Under the pieces are notes generated by a model. The model worked only from the letters and a program-made list of their open reading frames with translations. It did not search any database and had not been told where the DNA came from. From Corynebacterium xerosis NBRC 16721 = ATCC 373 (lineage in GTDB: Bacteria; Actinomycetota; Actinomycetes; Mycobacteriales; Mycobacteriaceae), in assembly GCF_001552415.1 (NCBI RefSeq), contig NZ_BCRD01000005.1, positions 62,001 through 126,000 on the forward strand: a DNA stretch of 64,000 bases, written 5' to 3'. A program made the position numbers and the translations under genes. Shown in pieces: positions 45,995 through 54,602 of this stretch. Position 1 is the first letter of the stretch, and the number at the start of each line of letters is the position of its first letter.

Positions 45995-46570
45995 GATGGC
46001 GTCTATGGCGATGGACATGGACAGCCCCTGGTTGAATCCGCGGCGGGCCAGCACGCCGACGACGCGCCGGAGATCCTTGTCGCGGGCCGCCCGGTCAGCG
46101 GGGACGGTTTTGATGGTGCGGGCCTTCTTCTCCGCCAGCGACCGGGCGATCGCCGATTCGTCGGCGTCGCTGACCTGTTCCAGCGCTTCTTCCCGCAGAT
46201 GCGCGGGAATGCCCTTTTCCACCAGCTCCCGGTCGAGCACCATGCGCGACTTTCCGCGTCCCGCATGGCGCTGGCGCACCCATTCGCGGGCGAAGTGGGC
46301 GTCGTCGAGGAGCTTCGATGCCGTCAGGTCGTCCAGCACCTCGTCGATGGCCACCGCCGGCCATTCCTCGTTTTCGGCGAGCCGCCCCCGCAGCTCCGCC
46401 CGGGACCGGGCCCGGGAATCGAGGAGCCGCAGGGCGCGGGACCGGATGGGGGCCTTCACGGCCTCCGCGTCGGCGTCGATGATCGGCTCACCGCCCTCGG
46501 CGGCGACCTTCTCCATCGCGGCGCGGAGCTTCTCCAGCTTCGCGTCCCGCGCCTCACCCGTGCCCGTCAT
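45965..46570 (-). CDS. recX: Recombination regulator RecX
   Basis: 201 residues. Three helical RecX repeats are seen (ALRLLDSRARSRAELRGRL, LLDDAHFAREWVRQRHAGRGKSRMVLDREL, VVGVLARRGFNQGLSMS). RecX binds and limits RecA filaments. It begins 18 bp after the recA stop and is probably expressed by read-through from recA. An N-terminal charged extension (1-40) is usual in actinobacteria. Confidence 0.95.
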   Translation of the reverse strand: MTGTGEARDAKLEKLRAAMEKVAAEGGEPIIDADAEAVKAPIRSRALRLLDSRARSRAELRGRLAENEEWPAVAIDEVLDDLTASKLLDDAHFAREWVRQRHAGRGKSRMVLDRELVEKGIPAHLREEALEQVSDADESAIARSLAEKKARTIKTVPADRAARDKDLRRVVGVLARRGFNQGLSMSIAIDAIDARYDELSS

Positions 46571-46588
46571 GCGTCCCCCCGTGTTCTC

Positions 46589-47704
<1,116 letters not shown>

Positions 47705-47910
47705 GTCCGTCTCCCGTCCACGCGCCGTCTCCGCCGCGTCTAGATCCGTTTCGTCCCGTACCTGATGCGCGCCCGGCGCCATTGTCTGCGTCACGCCCTA
47801 TTGGACGCGCCCCGGAGCGAATCGGTTCCATTTCGTTTTTCCGCGGCACCCTCGCCGCCCACACCCGTGGTTGTACAGGGCGAGACGGATCCGAAGACCG
47901 CACGGGTTCG

Positions 47911-47933
47911 ACTATAGACGAACGGCCGTTCGA
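47911..47933 (-). promoter_or_regulatory. recA promoter with SOS box
   Basis: ACGAACGGCCGTTCGA (47918-47933) matches TCGAAC-N4-GTTCGA at 11 of 12 fixed positions. On the minus strand a TATAGT -10 hexamer (47916-47911) follows it directly, so bound LexA would cover the space between -35 and -10. The transcript leader would be about 200 nt. Confidence 0.75.
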
Positions 47934-47996
47934 ATGCCCATCGAAACCCGCCGACACGCCGCTTGCGCCCAATCGTCGCAAAGCACTGTGCCCGAC

Positions 47997-48203
47997 TCAG
48001 TCGTCCGGCCCGTACCAGCGCTCCTCCGGCACGTCATGGTCGCGGCACAGCGCCCACCACACGTCCCGGGGTTCAACGCCACGTTCGATCAACTCGGCGG
48101 GCGTGGCGCCGTACTCGGCGAGCACATGCGACTCCAACAGCCAGGACCCGTGGGGGTCGCCGAACTCGGCCTCGACGAAGCGGTGAAAATCGGCCAAACG
48201 CAT
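47997..48203 (-). CDS. DUF3046 family small protein
   Basis: 68 residues. The start RLADFHRFVEAEFGDPHGSWL and the end DVWWALCRDHDVPEERWYG match the DUF3046 family, which lies beside recA throughout Actinobacteria (Rv2738c type). Function unknown. ATG at 48203; the upstream ribosome site is weak. Confidence 0.88.
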   Translation of the reverse strand: MRLADFHRFVEAEFGDPHGSWLLESHVLAEYGATPAELIERGVEPRDVWWALCRDHDVPEERWYGPDD

Positions 48204-48286
48204 GCGGACACGGTAGCACCGGCGACCCGCCCGACCATGGCGACACCGCCGCCCGAACGGCCCCGACCCCGACGCGCACCCCACGC

Positions 48287-48315
48287 TGAACACTGATCAA
48301 GCGGACCGCTAAGAT
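48287..48315 (+). promoter_or_regulatory. bioY promoter with overlapping candidate operator, probably leaderless
   Basis: TGAACA (48287-48292) and TAAGAT (48310-48315) are 17 bp apart. The -10 ends only eight bases before the bioY ATG (48324), so transcription should start at or next to the start codon. The -35 lies in TGAACACTGATCA (48287-48299), a near-dyad (TGAAC-N3-GATCA) reminiscent of BioQ sites (TGAAC-N3-GTTAC). Confidence 0.55.
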
Positions 48316-48323
48316 TCCTTCTC

Positions 48324-48935
48324 ATGCAGAAGCAAGCGATCCAGTCTCTGGTCTACATCGCGGCGTTCGCCGCCCTCATCATCGTCCTGGGCGCCGTGTC
48401 CATCCCGGTCGGCGCCGCCGGCGTGCCCATCGTCCTGCAGAACATGGGCATCGCCCTGGTCGCCATGCTCCTCGGCTGGCGCCGAGGCACCCTGGCCGTT
48501 CTTCTGTTCCTCGGCGTCGGCCTCATCGGCGTGCCCAACCTCGCGGGCTTCCGCACCACTCTGTCCGCCCTGCCCGGCCCCACCGCCGGCTACATCGTCG
48601 GCTACATCTTCGCAGCGCTGGTCATCGGGCTGCTGACCGTCCGTCGCCCGCGCCGCGCCGGCGCCATGATCGGCCTGTTCATCGTCGCCGGCCTCGTCGG
48701 CGTCCTCGTGCAGTACTTCTTCGGCGCCCTCGGCCTGATGGTCCGCGCCGACATGGGCGCCGGCGAGGCCATCGTGGCCAACGCCCCGTTCATCCCGGGC
48801 GATATCATCAAGATCGTCGTCGCCGCGCTCATCGCGGCGCCGGTGCTGCGCGCCTTCCCGGACCTGCGCCCGGGCCGCCGCCGCGCCACCGCCGATGCCA
48901 ACGCCACCTCCCCGGAGACCACCACCATCCGATGA
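48324..48935 (+). CDS. bioY: Biotin transporter substrate-binding subunit BioY
   Basis: 203 residues, about six helices. The BioY family shows VSIPVGAAGVPIVLQNMGIALVAMLLG near the start and the GPTAGYIVGYIFAALVIG motif. It is the S component that binds biotin for the ECF transporter with BioM and BioN. The stop overlaps the bioM start. No ribosome site is evident, in keeping with a leaderless transcript. Confidence 0.93.
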   Translation: MQKQAIQSLVYIAAFAALIIVLGAVSIPVGAAGVPIVLQNMGIALVAMLLGWRRGTLAVLLFLGVGLIGVPNLAGFRTTLSALPGPTAGYIVGYIFAALVIGLLTVRRPRRAGAMIGLFIVAGLVGVLVQYFFGALGLMVRADMGAGEAIVANAPFIPGDIIKIVVAALIAAPVLRAFPDLRPGRRRATADANATSPETTTIR

Positions 48936-49615
48936 CCGTCATCCGCTTCGATTCCGTCACCTGCGATTACGAGGGCCGCCGCGCCCTCGGCCCGGTGACG
49001 GTCGAGCTGTCCGAGCGCCGCATCGGCATCATCGGGCCCAACGGCGGCGGCAAGTCCACGTTCGTCCGCCTGATCAACGGGCTCGCCGACGCGTCGTCCG
49101 GCCGCATCGACGTCGGCGGCCTGGACCCCGCCCGCAAAGGCCGCGAGGTCCGCCGCAACGTCGGCTTCGTCTTCTCCGACGCCGACAACCAGATCGTCAT
49201 GCCCACCGTCGCCGAGGACGTCTCCTTTTCCCTGCGCCAGCGCGGCGTGCCGCCGAAGCAGCGCGAGGAACTGACCGCGGCCGCTTTACGGCGCTTCGAC
49301 CTCGCCGGCCACGCGGACCATTCCCCGCACCTGCTGTCGGGCGGGCAAAAGCAGCTGCTGGCGCTGACGTCGGTGCTCGTGCTCGAACCGGAGCTGGTCA
49401 TCGCAGACGAACCGACGACGCTTCTGGACCTGCGCAACCGAAAGCTGCTGGCCTCGACGTTCGCGCAGTTGGACCAGCAGCTCATCGTGGTCACCCACGA
49501 CCTGGATTTCGTCGCCGATTTCGATCGCGTGCTGTGCATCGAAGACGGCCTCATCGTCGACGACGGCGATCCCCGTTGCGTCATCGACGGTTACGTCGCG
49601 CGGATGGGCGCCTGA
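48932..49615 (+). CDS. bioM: Biotin ECF transporter ATPase BioM
   Basis: 227 residues. Walker A IIGPNGGGKSTFVRLI, signature LLSGGQKQLLAL, Walker B LVIADEPTTLLDLRN and switch His VTHDLDF. It powers biotin import with BioN. The ATG overlaps the bioY stop by four bases; its own stop TGA shares its last base with the bioN ATG. Confidence 0.94.
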   Translation: MTVIRFDSVTCDYEGRRALGPVTVELSERRIGIIGPNGGGKSTFVRLINGLADASSGRIDVGGLDPARKGREVRRNVGFVFSDADNQIVMPTVAEDVSFSLRQRGVPPKQREELTAAALRRFDLAGHADHSPHLLSGGQKQLLALTSVLVLEPELVIADEPTTLLDLRNRKLLASTFAQLDQQLIVVTHDLDFVADFDRVLCIEDGLIVDDGDPRCVIDGYVARMGA

Positions 49616-50241
49616 TGGCCGGCCGCGGCGCCCTGGTCGTGCCCCTGTCCGTCTACGTCAAGGGCGATTCGCCCGTGCACCGCATGCCCGTCGGCCCGAA
49701 GCTGGCGCTGGTCGTGGGGTTCATCGTCCTGGCGACGCTGCTGGCCCGCACCATCCCGACCGCCGCCATCGCGTTGGCCATCGCACTGTCGGGCTACGCC
49801 GTCGCCCGCATCCCGTGGAAGGTGGCGGTCTCGCAGCTGCTCGGCGCGGTCCCCCTGCTGGCGTTCATCGCCATCATCCAGGCCTTGACCGGCAAGTGGG
49901 AGCTGGGCATCACGCTTTTCCTGCAGATCCTCGCCTCCGTCATCGCGGCGACGATCCTGACCCTGACCACGCGCGTGTCGGCCCTCATGGACACCTTCGA
50001 CCGCATGCTCGCGCCCCTGGGCAAGCTGGGCCTGCCGGTGTCCACGATCTCGCTGGCGATGTCCCTGACGCTGCGGCTGATCCCCCTGCAGGTCCAGGCG
50101 GTGCGCGAAGTCCTCGACGCCCGCCGCGCCCGCGGCGCCTCCGCATCCGTGACGGCGTTCGGCGTGCCGGTGATCATCCGGACCATCCGCCGCTCCCGCG
50201 CCATGTCCGACGCTTTGCTCGCCCGCGGCGTCGGCGACTAG
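49615..50241 (+). CDS. bioN: Biotin ECF transporter transmembrane subunit BioN
   Basis: 208 residues, four to five helices. The T-component coupling helices carry ARRARGAS (about residue 172) and the later RSRAMSDALLARGVG (about 193), which dock on the ATPase. With BioY and BioM it makes the complete biotin ECF transporter. Confidence 0.93.
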   Translation: MAGRGALVVPLSVYVKGDSPVHRMPVGPKLALVVGFIVLATLLARTIPTAAIALAIALSGYAVARIPWKVAVSQLLGAVPLLAFIAIIQALTGKWELGITLFLQILASVIAATILTLTTRVSALMDTFDRMLAPLGKLGLPVSTISLAMSLTLRLIPLQVQAVREVLDARRARGASASVTAFGVPVIIRTIRRSRAMSDALLARGVGD

Positions 50242-50280
50242 CTTCACGACGCGCCGCCGCGCACGCCGGCGCGTCGCCAC

Positions 50281-50323
50281 GCAAAAACCGGCGGCCGACC
50301 ACGCAATGTGGTCGGCCGCCGGT
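50281..50323 (-). terminator. Terminator of pspA (and converging bioN)
   Basis: Perfect 16-bp stem (50287-50302 with 50308-50323) with a five-base loop; on the minus strand it is followed by TTTTTGC. Confidence 0.9.
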
Positions 50324-50339
50324 CAGTGTTGGCGTACGG

Positions 50340-51176
50340 CTAGTTGCCGCCGCGCAGCTCGCGGAGCTTGGCCTCGACGGCCGGGTCGGCAGCGCCGGAC
50401 TGGCCGCCCTGGCCCTGCTCGATGGCACCCTGGGCGCCACCGGCGGACAGCTGGTTGCCGCCGCGCATCTCGGAGCGGATCTGCTCCAGGCGCGAGTGAC
50501 CGGCCATCTGGATGCCGGCCTGCTCCACCTCGGCCATGCGGCCCTGGACCGAATTCTGCGCCAGCTCGGCCTGGCCGAGGGCGTTGGCGTAGCGTCGCTC
50601 GATCTTGTCGCGCACCTGATCCAGGTTCGGCGTCGAACCGGAGGACAGCTCGTTCATCGACTGCAGCGACTCCGAGACCTTCTCCTGCATCTTCGCCTGC
50701 TCCAGCTGCGACAGCAGCTTGGTGCGCTCGGCGACCTTCTGCTGCAGGGCCATGGAGTTGCGCTCCACGGCCTTCTTGGCCTGGGCGGCCTGCTGCAGAG
50801 ACTGGTCGTGCAGGCCCTTGAGGTCCTCCACCGACTGCTCGGCGGTGACCAGCTGGGCGGCGAACGCCTCCGCGGCGTTCTCGTACTCCACGGCCTTGGC
50901 CTGGTCGCCCTCGCCGCGGGCCTTGTCCGCGAGCTGGAGCGCCTGGCGGGTGTTGCCCTGGAGCTTCTCGATCTCCGCCAACTGGCGGTTGAGGCGCATT
51001 TCGAGCTGACGCTGGTTGCCGATGACGGCCGCCGCCTGCTGGGAAAGCTCCTGGTGCTGACGCTGGGCGTCTTCGATGGCCTGCTGGATCTGGACCTTGG
51101 GGTCCGCGTTCTCCTCGATCTTCGAGTCGAACAGGGCCATCATGTAGTTCCACAGCTTGGCGAAGGGGTTTGCCAT
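50340..51176 (-). CDS. pspA: Phage shock protein A (PspA/IM30 family)
   Basis: 278 residues, almost all alpha-helical coiled coil (about 25-215, e.g. [20 protein letters not shown]), rich in Gln and Glu, with an N-terminal amphipathic helix ([15 protein letters not shown]). PspA protects the cytoplasmic membrane under envelope stress. The last about 50 residues are Gly/Gln-rich. It follows clgR by 109 bp; ClgR is known to control psp genes in mycobacteria. Confidence 0.94.
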   Translation of the reverse strand: MANPFAKLWNYMMALFDSKIEENADPKVQIQQAIEDAQRQHQELSQQAAAVIGNQRQLEMRLNRQLAEIEKLQGNTRQALQLADKARGEGDQAKAVEYENAAEAFAAQLVTAEQSVEDLKGLHDQSLQQAAQAKKAVERNSMALQQKVAERTKLLSQLEQAKMQEKVSESLQSMNELSSGSTPNLDQVRDKIERRYANALGQAELAQNSVQGRMAEVEQAGIQMAGHSRLEQIRSEMRGGNQLSAGGAQGAIEQGQGGQSGAADPAVEAKLRELRGGN

Positions 51177-51285
51177 TGTTGCTCGGTACCTTCCTCAGGG
51201 AGTCGACGGATGTGCGGTGGGAGACCCGGGGCCGTCCGGCGTCCCAGGATACCCGGCGGCGTGTCGCGCCGCAGCGGCGGCTCGC

Positions 51286-51642
51286 CTACATCGCGGCCAT
51301 TTCGGGGCGGGCGGCGTGCAGGGCCATGGTGCCGGCGGCGTCGATGATGACGTCGGAAACCGAGACGGACAGTCCCTGGCACACCGACGCCAGCAATTCC
51401 GACGACACCTCCTTGCGGCCGCGCTCCAGCTCGGACAGGTAACCGGGGCTGATGGCGGCGATGTCGGACAACTCGCGCAGGGTCATCCCGTTGCGGGTGC
51501 GGATGTCGCGCAGCGCTTCCCCGAGGGCTTCGCGCAGCAGCGGTTCACGCGCCGGTTCCGCGGTCGGCAGCGGCGTGCGCGCGGGCGGGTTCGCCGGCGC
51601 GGGGGCGGAAATGGTCATCGTGTCGTTGATCATCACCCCCAT
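51286..51642 (-). CDS. clgR: XRE-family regulator ClgR
   Basis: 118 residues. A Pro/Ala-rich start (10-30) precedes a Cro/CI helix-turn-helix, MTLRELSDIAAISPGYLSELERGRKEVSSELL, nearly invariant in ClgR. In actinobacteria ClgR activates clp protease, psp and other stress genes and is itself a Clp substrate through its Ala-rich C-terminus. ATG at 51642 is ten bases after GAGG; later ATGs (51633, 51618) are possible. Confidence 0.93.
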   Translation of the reverse strand: MGVMINDTMTISAPAPANPPARTPLPTAEPAREPLLREALGEALRDIRTRNGMTLRELSDIAAISPGYLSELERGRKEVSSELLASVCQGLSVSVSDVIIDAAGTMALHAARPEMAAM

Positions 51643-51728
51643 TAACGCACGACCTCACCGGTTTGTTCCCGACAACCCCGATTCCGCGGCGGATTCTTCC
51701 CGTCGCGGCCACCCCGGGGTGCCCCGCC

Positions 51729-52268
51729 TCAGCGGGCGGCGAGTTGATCCGCGAGCAGCTCCAGCGCCGCCGCGACCGCTCCGGCGCGGATCCCCCAGCG
51801 CCCGGCGCCCGGATCCACCTCGAGACGCTTGACGACGACCACGTCCCCGTCATCCGCCCCACGCGTGCCGGGGACCGCGATCCCGCACCACACCTCGCCG
51901 ACGGGGTGCCCGTCCTGGGCGTCGGGCCCGGCCACGCCGGTCAACGCGACGCCCCAGTCCGCGCCGCAGCGTCGCTTCGCCCCCGCCGCCATGGCGCGGG
52001 CCGTGTCGGGAGCCACGGGCCCGTGGGCGCGCAGCGTCTCGGCGGGGACGTCGGACAGCGTCTCCTTCAAATCGGTGGCGTAGGTGATCAGCCCGCCCCG
52101 CAGCGCCGCCGACGCCCCGGGCACCCCTGCGACGGTGGCGCAGAACAAGCCGGCCGTCAGCGACTCGGCGGCGGCCAGAGTCTGGCCCCGCGCGGTGAGC
52201 TCCGCGACGACCTCGGCGGCACGGGTGGAACCGGCCAATGGATCGGCGGCGGGCTCCCCCGGCGTCAC
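51729..52268 (-). CDS. CinA C-terminal domain protein (NMN amidohydrolase type)
   Basis: 179 residues from a GTG that overlaps the pgsA stop (GTGA). AAESLTAGLFCATVAGVPGAS, LRGGLITYATDLK and ALTGVAGPD are the signatures of the CinA C-terminal/PncC family, which deamidates nicotinamide mononucleotide in some bacteria. Only this domain is present, with no competence-damage N-terminal domain. Co-transcribed with pgsA. Confidence 0.92.
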   Translation of the reverse strand: MTPGEPAADPLAGSTRAAEVVAELTARGQTLAAAESLTAGLFCATVAGVPGASAALRGGLITYATDLKETLSDVPAETLRAHGPVAPDTARAMAAGAKRRCGADWGVALTGVAGPDAQDGHPVGEVWCGIAVPGTRGADDGDVVVVKRLEVDPGAGRWGIRAGAVAAALELLADQLAAR

Positions 52269-52840
52269 GCGGCGGCCTTGCGCGAATCGACGATGTACTG
52301 GATGCCGGTGACCACGGTGATGGCCACGGCGATGATCATGACGATCCACGCCGGCCAGAACAGCCACGCCAGCGGCATGAGGAACAGCGCCACGGCCAAC
52401 GACTGCGCCACGGTCTTGAGCTTGCCGCCCTTCGACGCCGGCACCACGTGGCCGCGGCGCAGCTGCACCACGCGCCACAAGGTGATGCCCAACTCGCGCA
52501 CGACGATGATCGCCGTGATCCACCACGGCAACAGCTCGATGATGTTCAGCCCGACCAGCGCACCGATCATCAGCGCCTTGTCCGCGATGGGGTCGGCGAT
52601 CTTGCCGAAGTCCGTCACCAGATTGCGGCTGCGCGCCAGATCACCGTCGATCTTGTCGGTGATCATGAGCAATGCGAACACGCCGAACGCCCACCAGCGC
52701 CACCCGGCGTCCTCCCCGCCCTCCTGCAGCAGCAGCCACAGGAAGACGGGGACGCCGAGAATGCGCAGCACGGTCAGCGCATTGGGCAGGTTCCAGTTGG
52801 AGGGCGCGGCATCCGCGGCGGGACGGGTCTGATCGGTCAC
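52265..52840 (-). CDS. pgsA: CDP-diacylglycerol-glycerol-3-phosphate phosphatidyltransferase
   Basis: 191 residues, about five to six helices. The CDP-alcohol phosphotransferase motif is complete: TDKIDGDLARSRNLVTDFGK then IADPIADK, with its conserved aspartates. It makes phosphatidylglycerol phosphate for membrane lipids and cardiolipin. A different family member would make PI, but the ftsK-clgR context is that of pgsA. Confidence 0.93.
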   Translation of the reverse strand: MTDQTRPAADAAPSNWNLPNALTVLRILGVPVFLWLLLQEGGEDAGWRWWAFGVFALLMITDKIDGDLARSRNLVTDFGKIADPIADKALMIGALVGLNIIELLPWWITAIIVVRELGITLWRVVQLRRGHVVPASKGGKLKTVAQSLAVALFLMPLAWLFWPAWIVMIIAVAITVVTGIQYIVDSRKAAA

Positions 52841-52905
52841 GCGGACAACACTACCGCCGAATCCGAAACGCTCTAATCGGAGGTGCCGGTCGTAGACTTT
52901 CGGCC

Positions 52906-53190
52906 ATGACCATCTACGCAGTGTCCTACCGCTACGACCCCACCGATCCCCGCATCGCCGAGGCCCGCCCCGACCACCGCGCCTTCATCGCCGTGCTGAA
53001 GGACGAGGGCAAGATCATCGGCTCCGGCCCCCACCCCGACGCCGAAGGCGGGGCCCTCATCGTCATCCGCGTGGATGACGGCGAAGACCCCGCCTCGGTG
53101 ATGGACGCGGATCCGTTCCACGTCCGGGGAGTTCTCGATGACCGGGCGATCCGGGAATGGAACCCGGTCATCAACGTCTGGGACGACTAG
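52906..53190 (+). CDS. YciI-like protein
   Basis: 94 residues. The ferredoxin-like fold with IYAVSYRYD, DHRAFIAVLKDEGKIIGSGPH (His/Asp pair) and DPFHVRGVLDDRAIREWNPV fits the YciI family. Catalytic role not known. A -10-like TAGACT lies about 8 bp before the ATG and no ribosome site is visible, suggesting a leaderless mRNA. Convergent on terC with overlapping stops. Confidence 0.88.
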   Translation: MTIYAVSYRYDPTDPRIAEARPDHRAFIAVLKDEGKIIGSGPHPDAEGGALIVIRVDDGEDPASVMDADPFHVRGVLDDRAIREWNPVINVWDD

Positions 53191-54362
53191 ACCCGGCCGG
53201 GACCGCGCCCGTCGTCGCCCGCGTCCGCGTTGCTCGGCGCGGACGCCGGGCCGTCGGAAAGCGAACGGGCGTTGCGCCCGACCGCCTGCGCATCCGCACC
53301 CGTGGGTGCCGCGGAACCGTTGGATCCGTTGATCTCCTCGTGCTCCTCGTCGTGGCCTGTCCAGCGCTTCGGGGCGACGCCGCCCATGTTCTCGTCGCGC
53401 TTGTTCTTCAGCCAGGACGCCACGACCGTGATCACCAGGACGCCGACGATGACGGCCAGCGACGTCCACGTGCCGATCTCCGGCACCTTCACGTCCTCGC
53501 CGCCGTTGATGAACGGCAAGTTGTTCTCGTGCAGCGCGTGCAGGAAGAGCTTGACGGCGATGAAGCCCAGGATGATGCCCAGGCCGTAGGCCAGGTACAC
53601 CAGGCGATCGAGCAGGCCGTCGAGCAGGAAGTACATCTGGCGCAGACCCATCAGAGCCAACGCATTGGCCGTGAACACGATGTAGGGCTCGTCGGTCAGG
53701 CCGAAGATCGCCGGGATCGAGTCGAAGGCGAACATGATGTCCACGAAGCCGATGGCCACCAGCGCCACCGCCAGCGGCGTGAAGAAGCGCTTGCCGTCGA
53801 TCTTCGCCGTCAGGCGATCCTTGTGGTACTTCGACGAGATCGGGATGACCTTCTTGAGCATCTTGATCACGGCCATGTCGTTCGGGTCCGTCTCCGGCTT
53901 GTCCGCCGCCTCGTCCCACACCGTCTTGATGGCGGTGTACAGCAGGAAGATGGCGAACAGGTAGAAGATGTCGGACCACGCGGAAATCATCGCCGCGCCG
54001 ATGAGGATGAACACCGTGCGGAACACCAGCGCCATCGCGATGCCGAAGAGCAGCACCTTCTGCTGGTACTTACGCGGGATCTTGAACGCGCCGATGATCA
54101 GCGCGAACACGAACAAGTTGTCCACGCTCAGGGCCTTCTCGGTGACGTAGCCCGAGAGGAACTCGATGCCGCGTTCATGGTCCCAGAACAGCCAGATGAA
54201 CCCGCCGAACAGCAGGGCCAGGACGACGTAGAAGGCGGTCCAGCCGCCGGCCTCCTTGAGCGACGGCTCATGGGGCGTGCGGACGTGGGCGTAAAAATCG
54301 AAGGCGATGAAGCCCATGACGATCACGATGGTGATCGCCCATACATACAGGGGTACGTGCAC
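53187..54362 (-). CDS. terC: TerC-family membrane protein (probable Mn2+ exporter)
   Basis: 391 residues, seven to nine helices. The TerC signatures are EKALSVDNLFVFALIIGAFKIP, VDIMFAFDSIPAIFGLT and NALALMGLRQMYFLLDGLLDRL, with acidic residues in the membrane. Proteins of this family export or load manganese onto exoenzymes and belong to yybP-ykoY riboswitch regulons, as here. GTG at 54362 with GGAGGAG nine bases upstream. The C-terminus is a variable Ala/Asp-rich tail. Stop overlaps that of the YciI-like gene. Confidence 0.93.
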   Translation of the reverse strand: MHVPLYVWAITIVIVMGFIAFDFYAHVRTPHEPSLKEAGGWTAFYVVLALLFGGFIWLFWDHERGIEFLSGYVTEKALSVDNLFVFALIIGAFKIPRKYQQKVLLFGIAMALVFRTVFILIGAAMISAWSDIFYLFAIFLLYTAIKTVWDEAADKPETDPNDMAVIKMLKKVIPISSKYHKDRLTAKIDGKRFFTPLAVALVAIGFVDIMFAFDSIPAIFGLTDEPYIVFTANALALMGLRQMYFLLDGLLDRLVYLAYGLGIILGFIAVKLFLHALHENNLPFINGGEDVKVPEIGTWTSLAVIVGVLVITVVASWLKNKRDENMGGVAPKRWTGHDEEHEEINGSNGSAAPTGADAQAVGRNARSLSDGPASAPSNADAGDDGRGPGRV

Positions 54363-54372
54363 TGGTGGTGCT

Positions 54373-54527
54373 CCTCCGGTCGGTCGACGAATAACCGGAG
54401 GTCTCTCCCACCCCACGCATCTGCGTGGGCCGATGGTGCCGGGGTTTCGCCGGCGGGCTGTCGCGCCCGCCGCGATTCCCGTGCTGACGACGGCCATCGC
54501 GGTGAAATCCGGGGATACTCCCCTCCA
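54373..54527 (-). ncRNA. yybP-ykoY manganese riboswitch before terC
   Basis: On the minus strand the leader has GGGGAGTA (54523-54516) at the 5' end, CGTCGTCAG soon after, a GC-rich hairpin, and GAGAGACCTCC at the 3' end (about 54405-54397), the conserved pieces of the yybP-ykoY element. Directly after, CCTCCGGT (54401-54394) can pair with ACCGGAGG (54380-54373), which contains the terC ribosome site. High Mn2+ would therefore free the ribosome site. TerC is a usual target of this riboswitch. Confidence 0.8.
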
Positions 54528-54550
54528 CGGCGACCCACTGTACACGGCGA

Positions 54551-54584
54551 CGGGCCCCGCGCGAATTGACTCGCGCGGGGCCCG
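54551..54584. terminator. Hairpin after ftsK
   Basis: Perfect 14-bp stem (54551-54564 with 54571-54584) with loop ATTGAC, between the ftsK stop (54603) and the riboswitch. No T-run. Confidence 0.7.
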
Positions 54585-54602
54585 TCGGCGTCGTGAAGCC
54601 CG

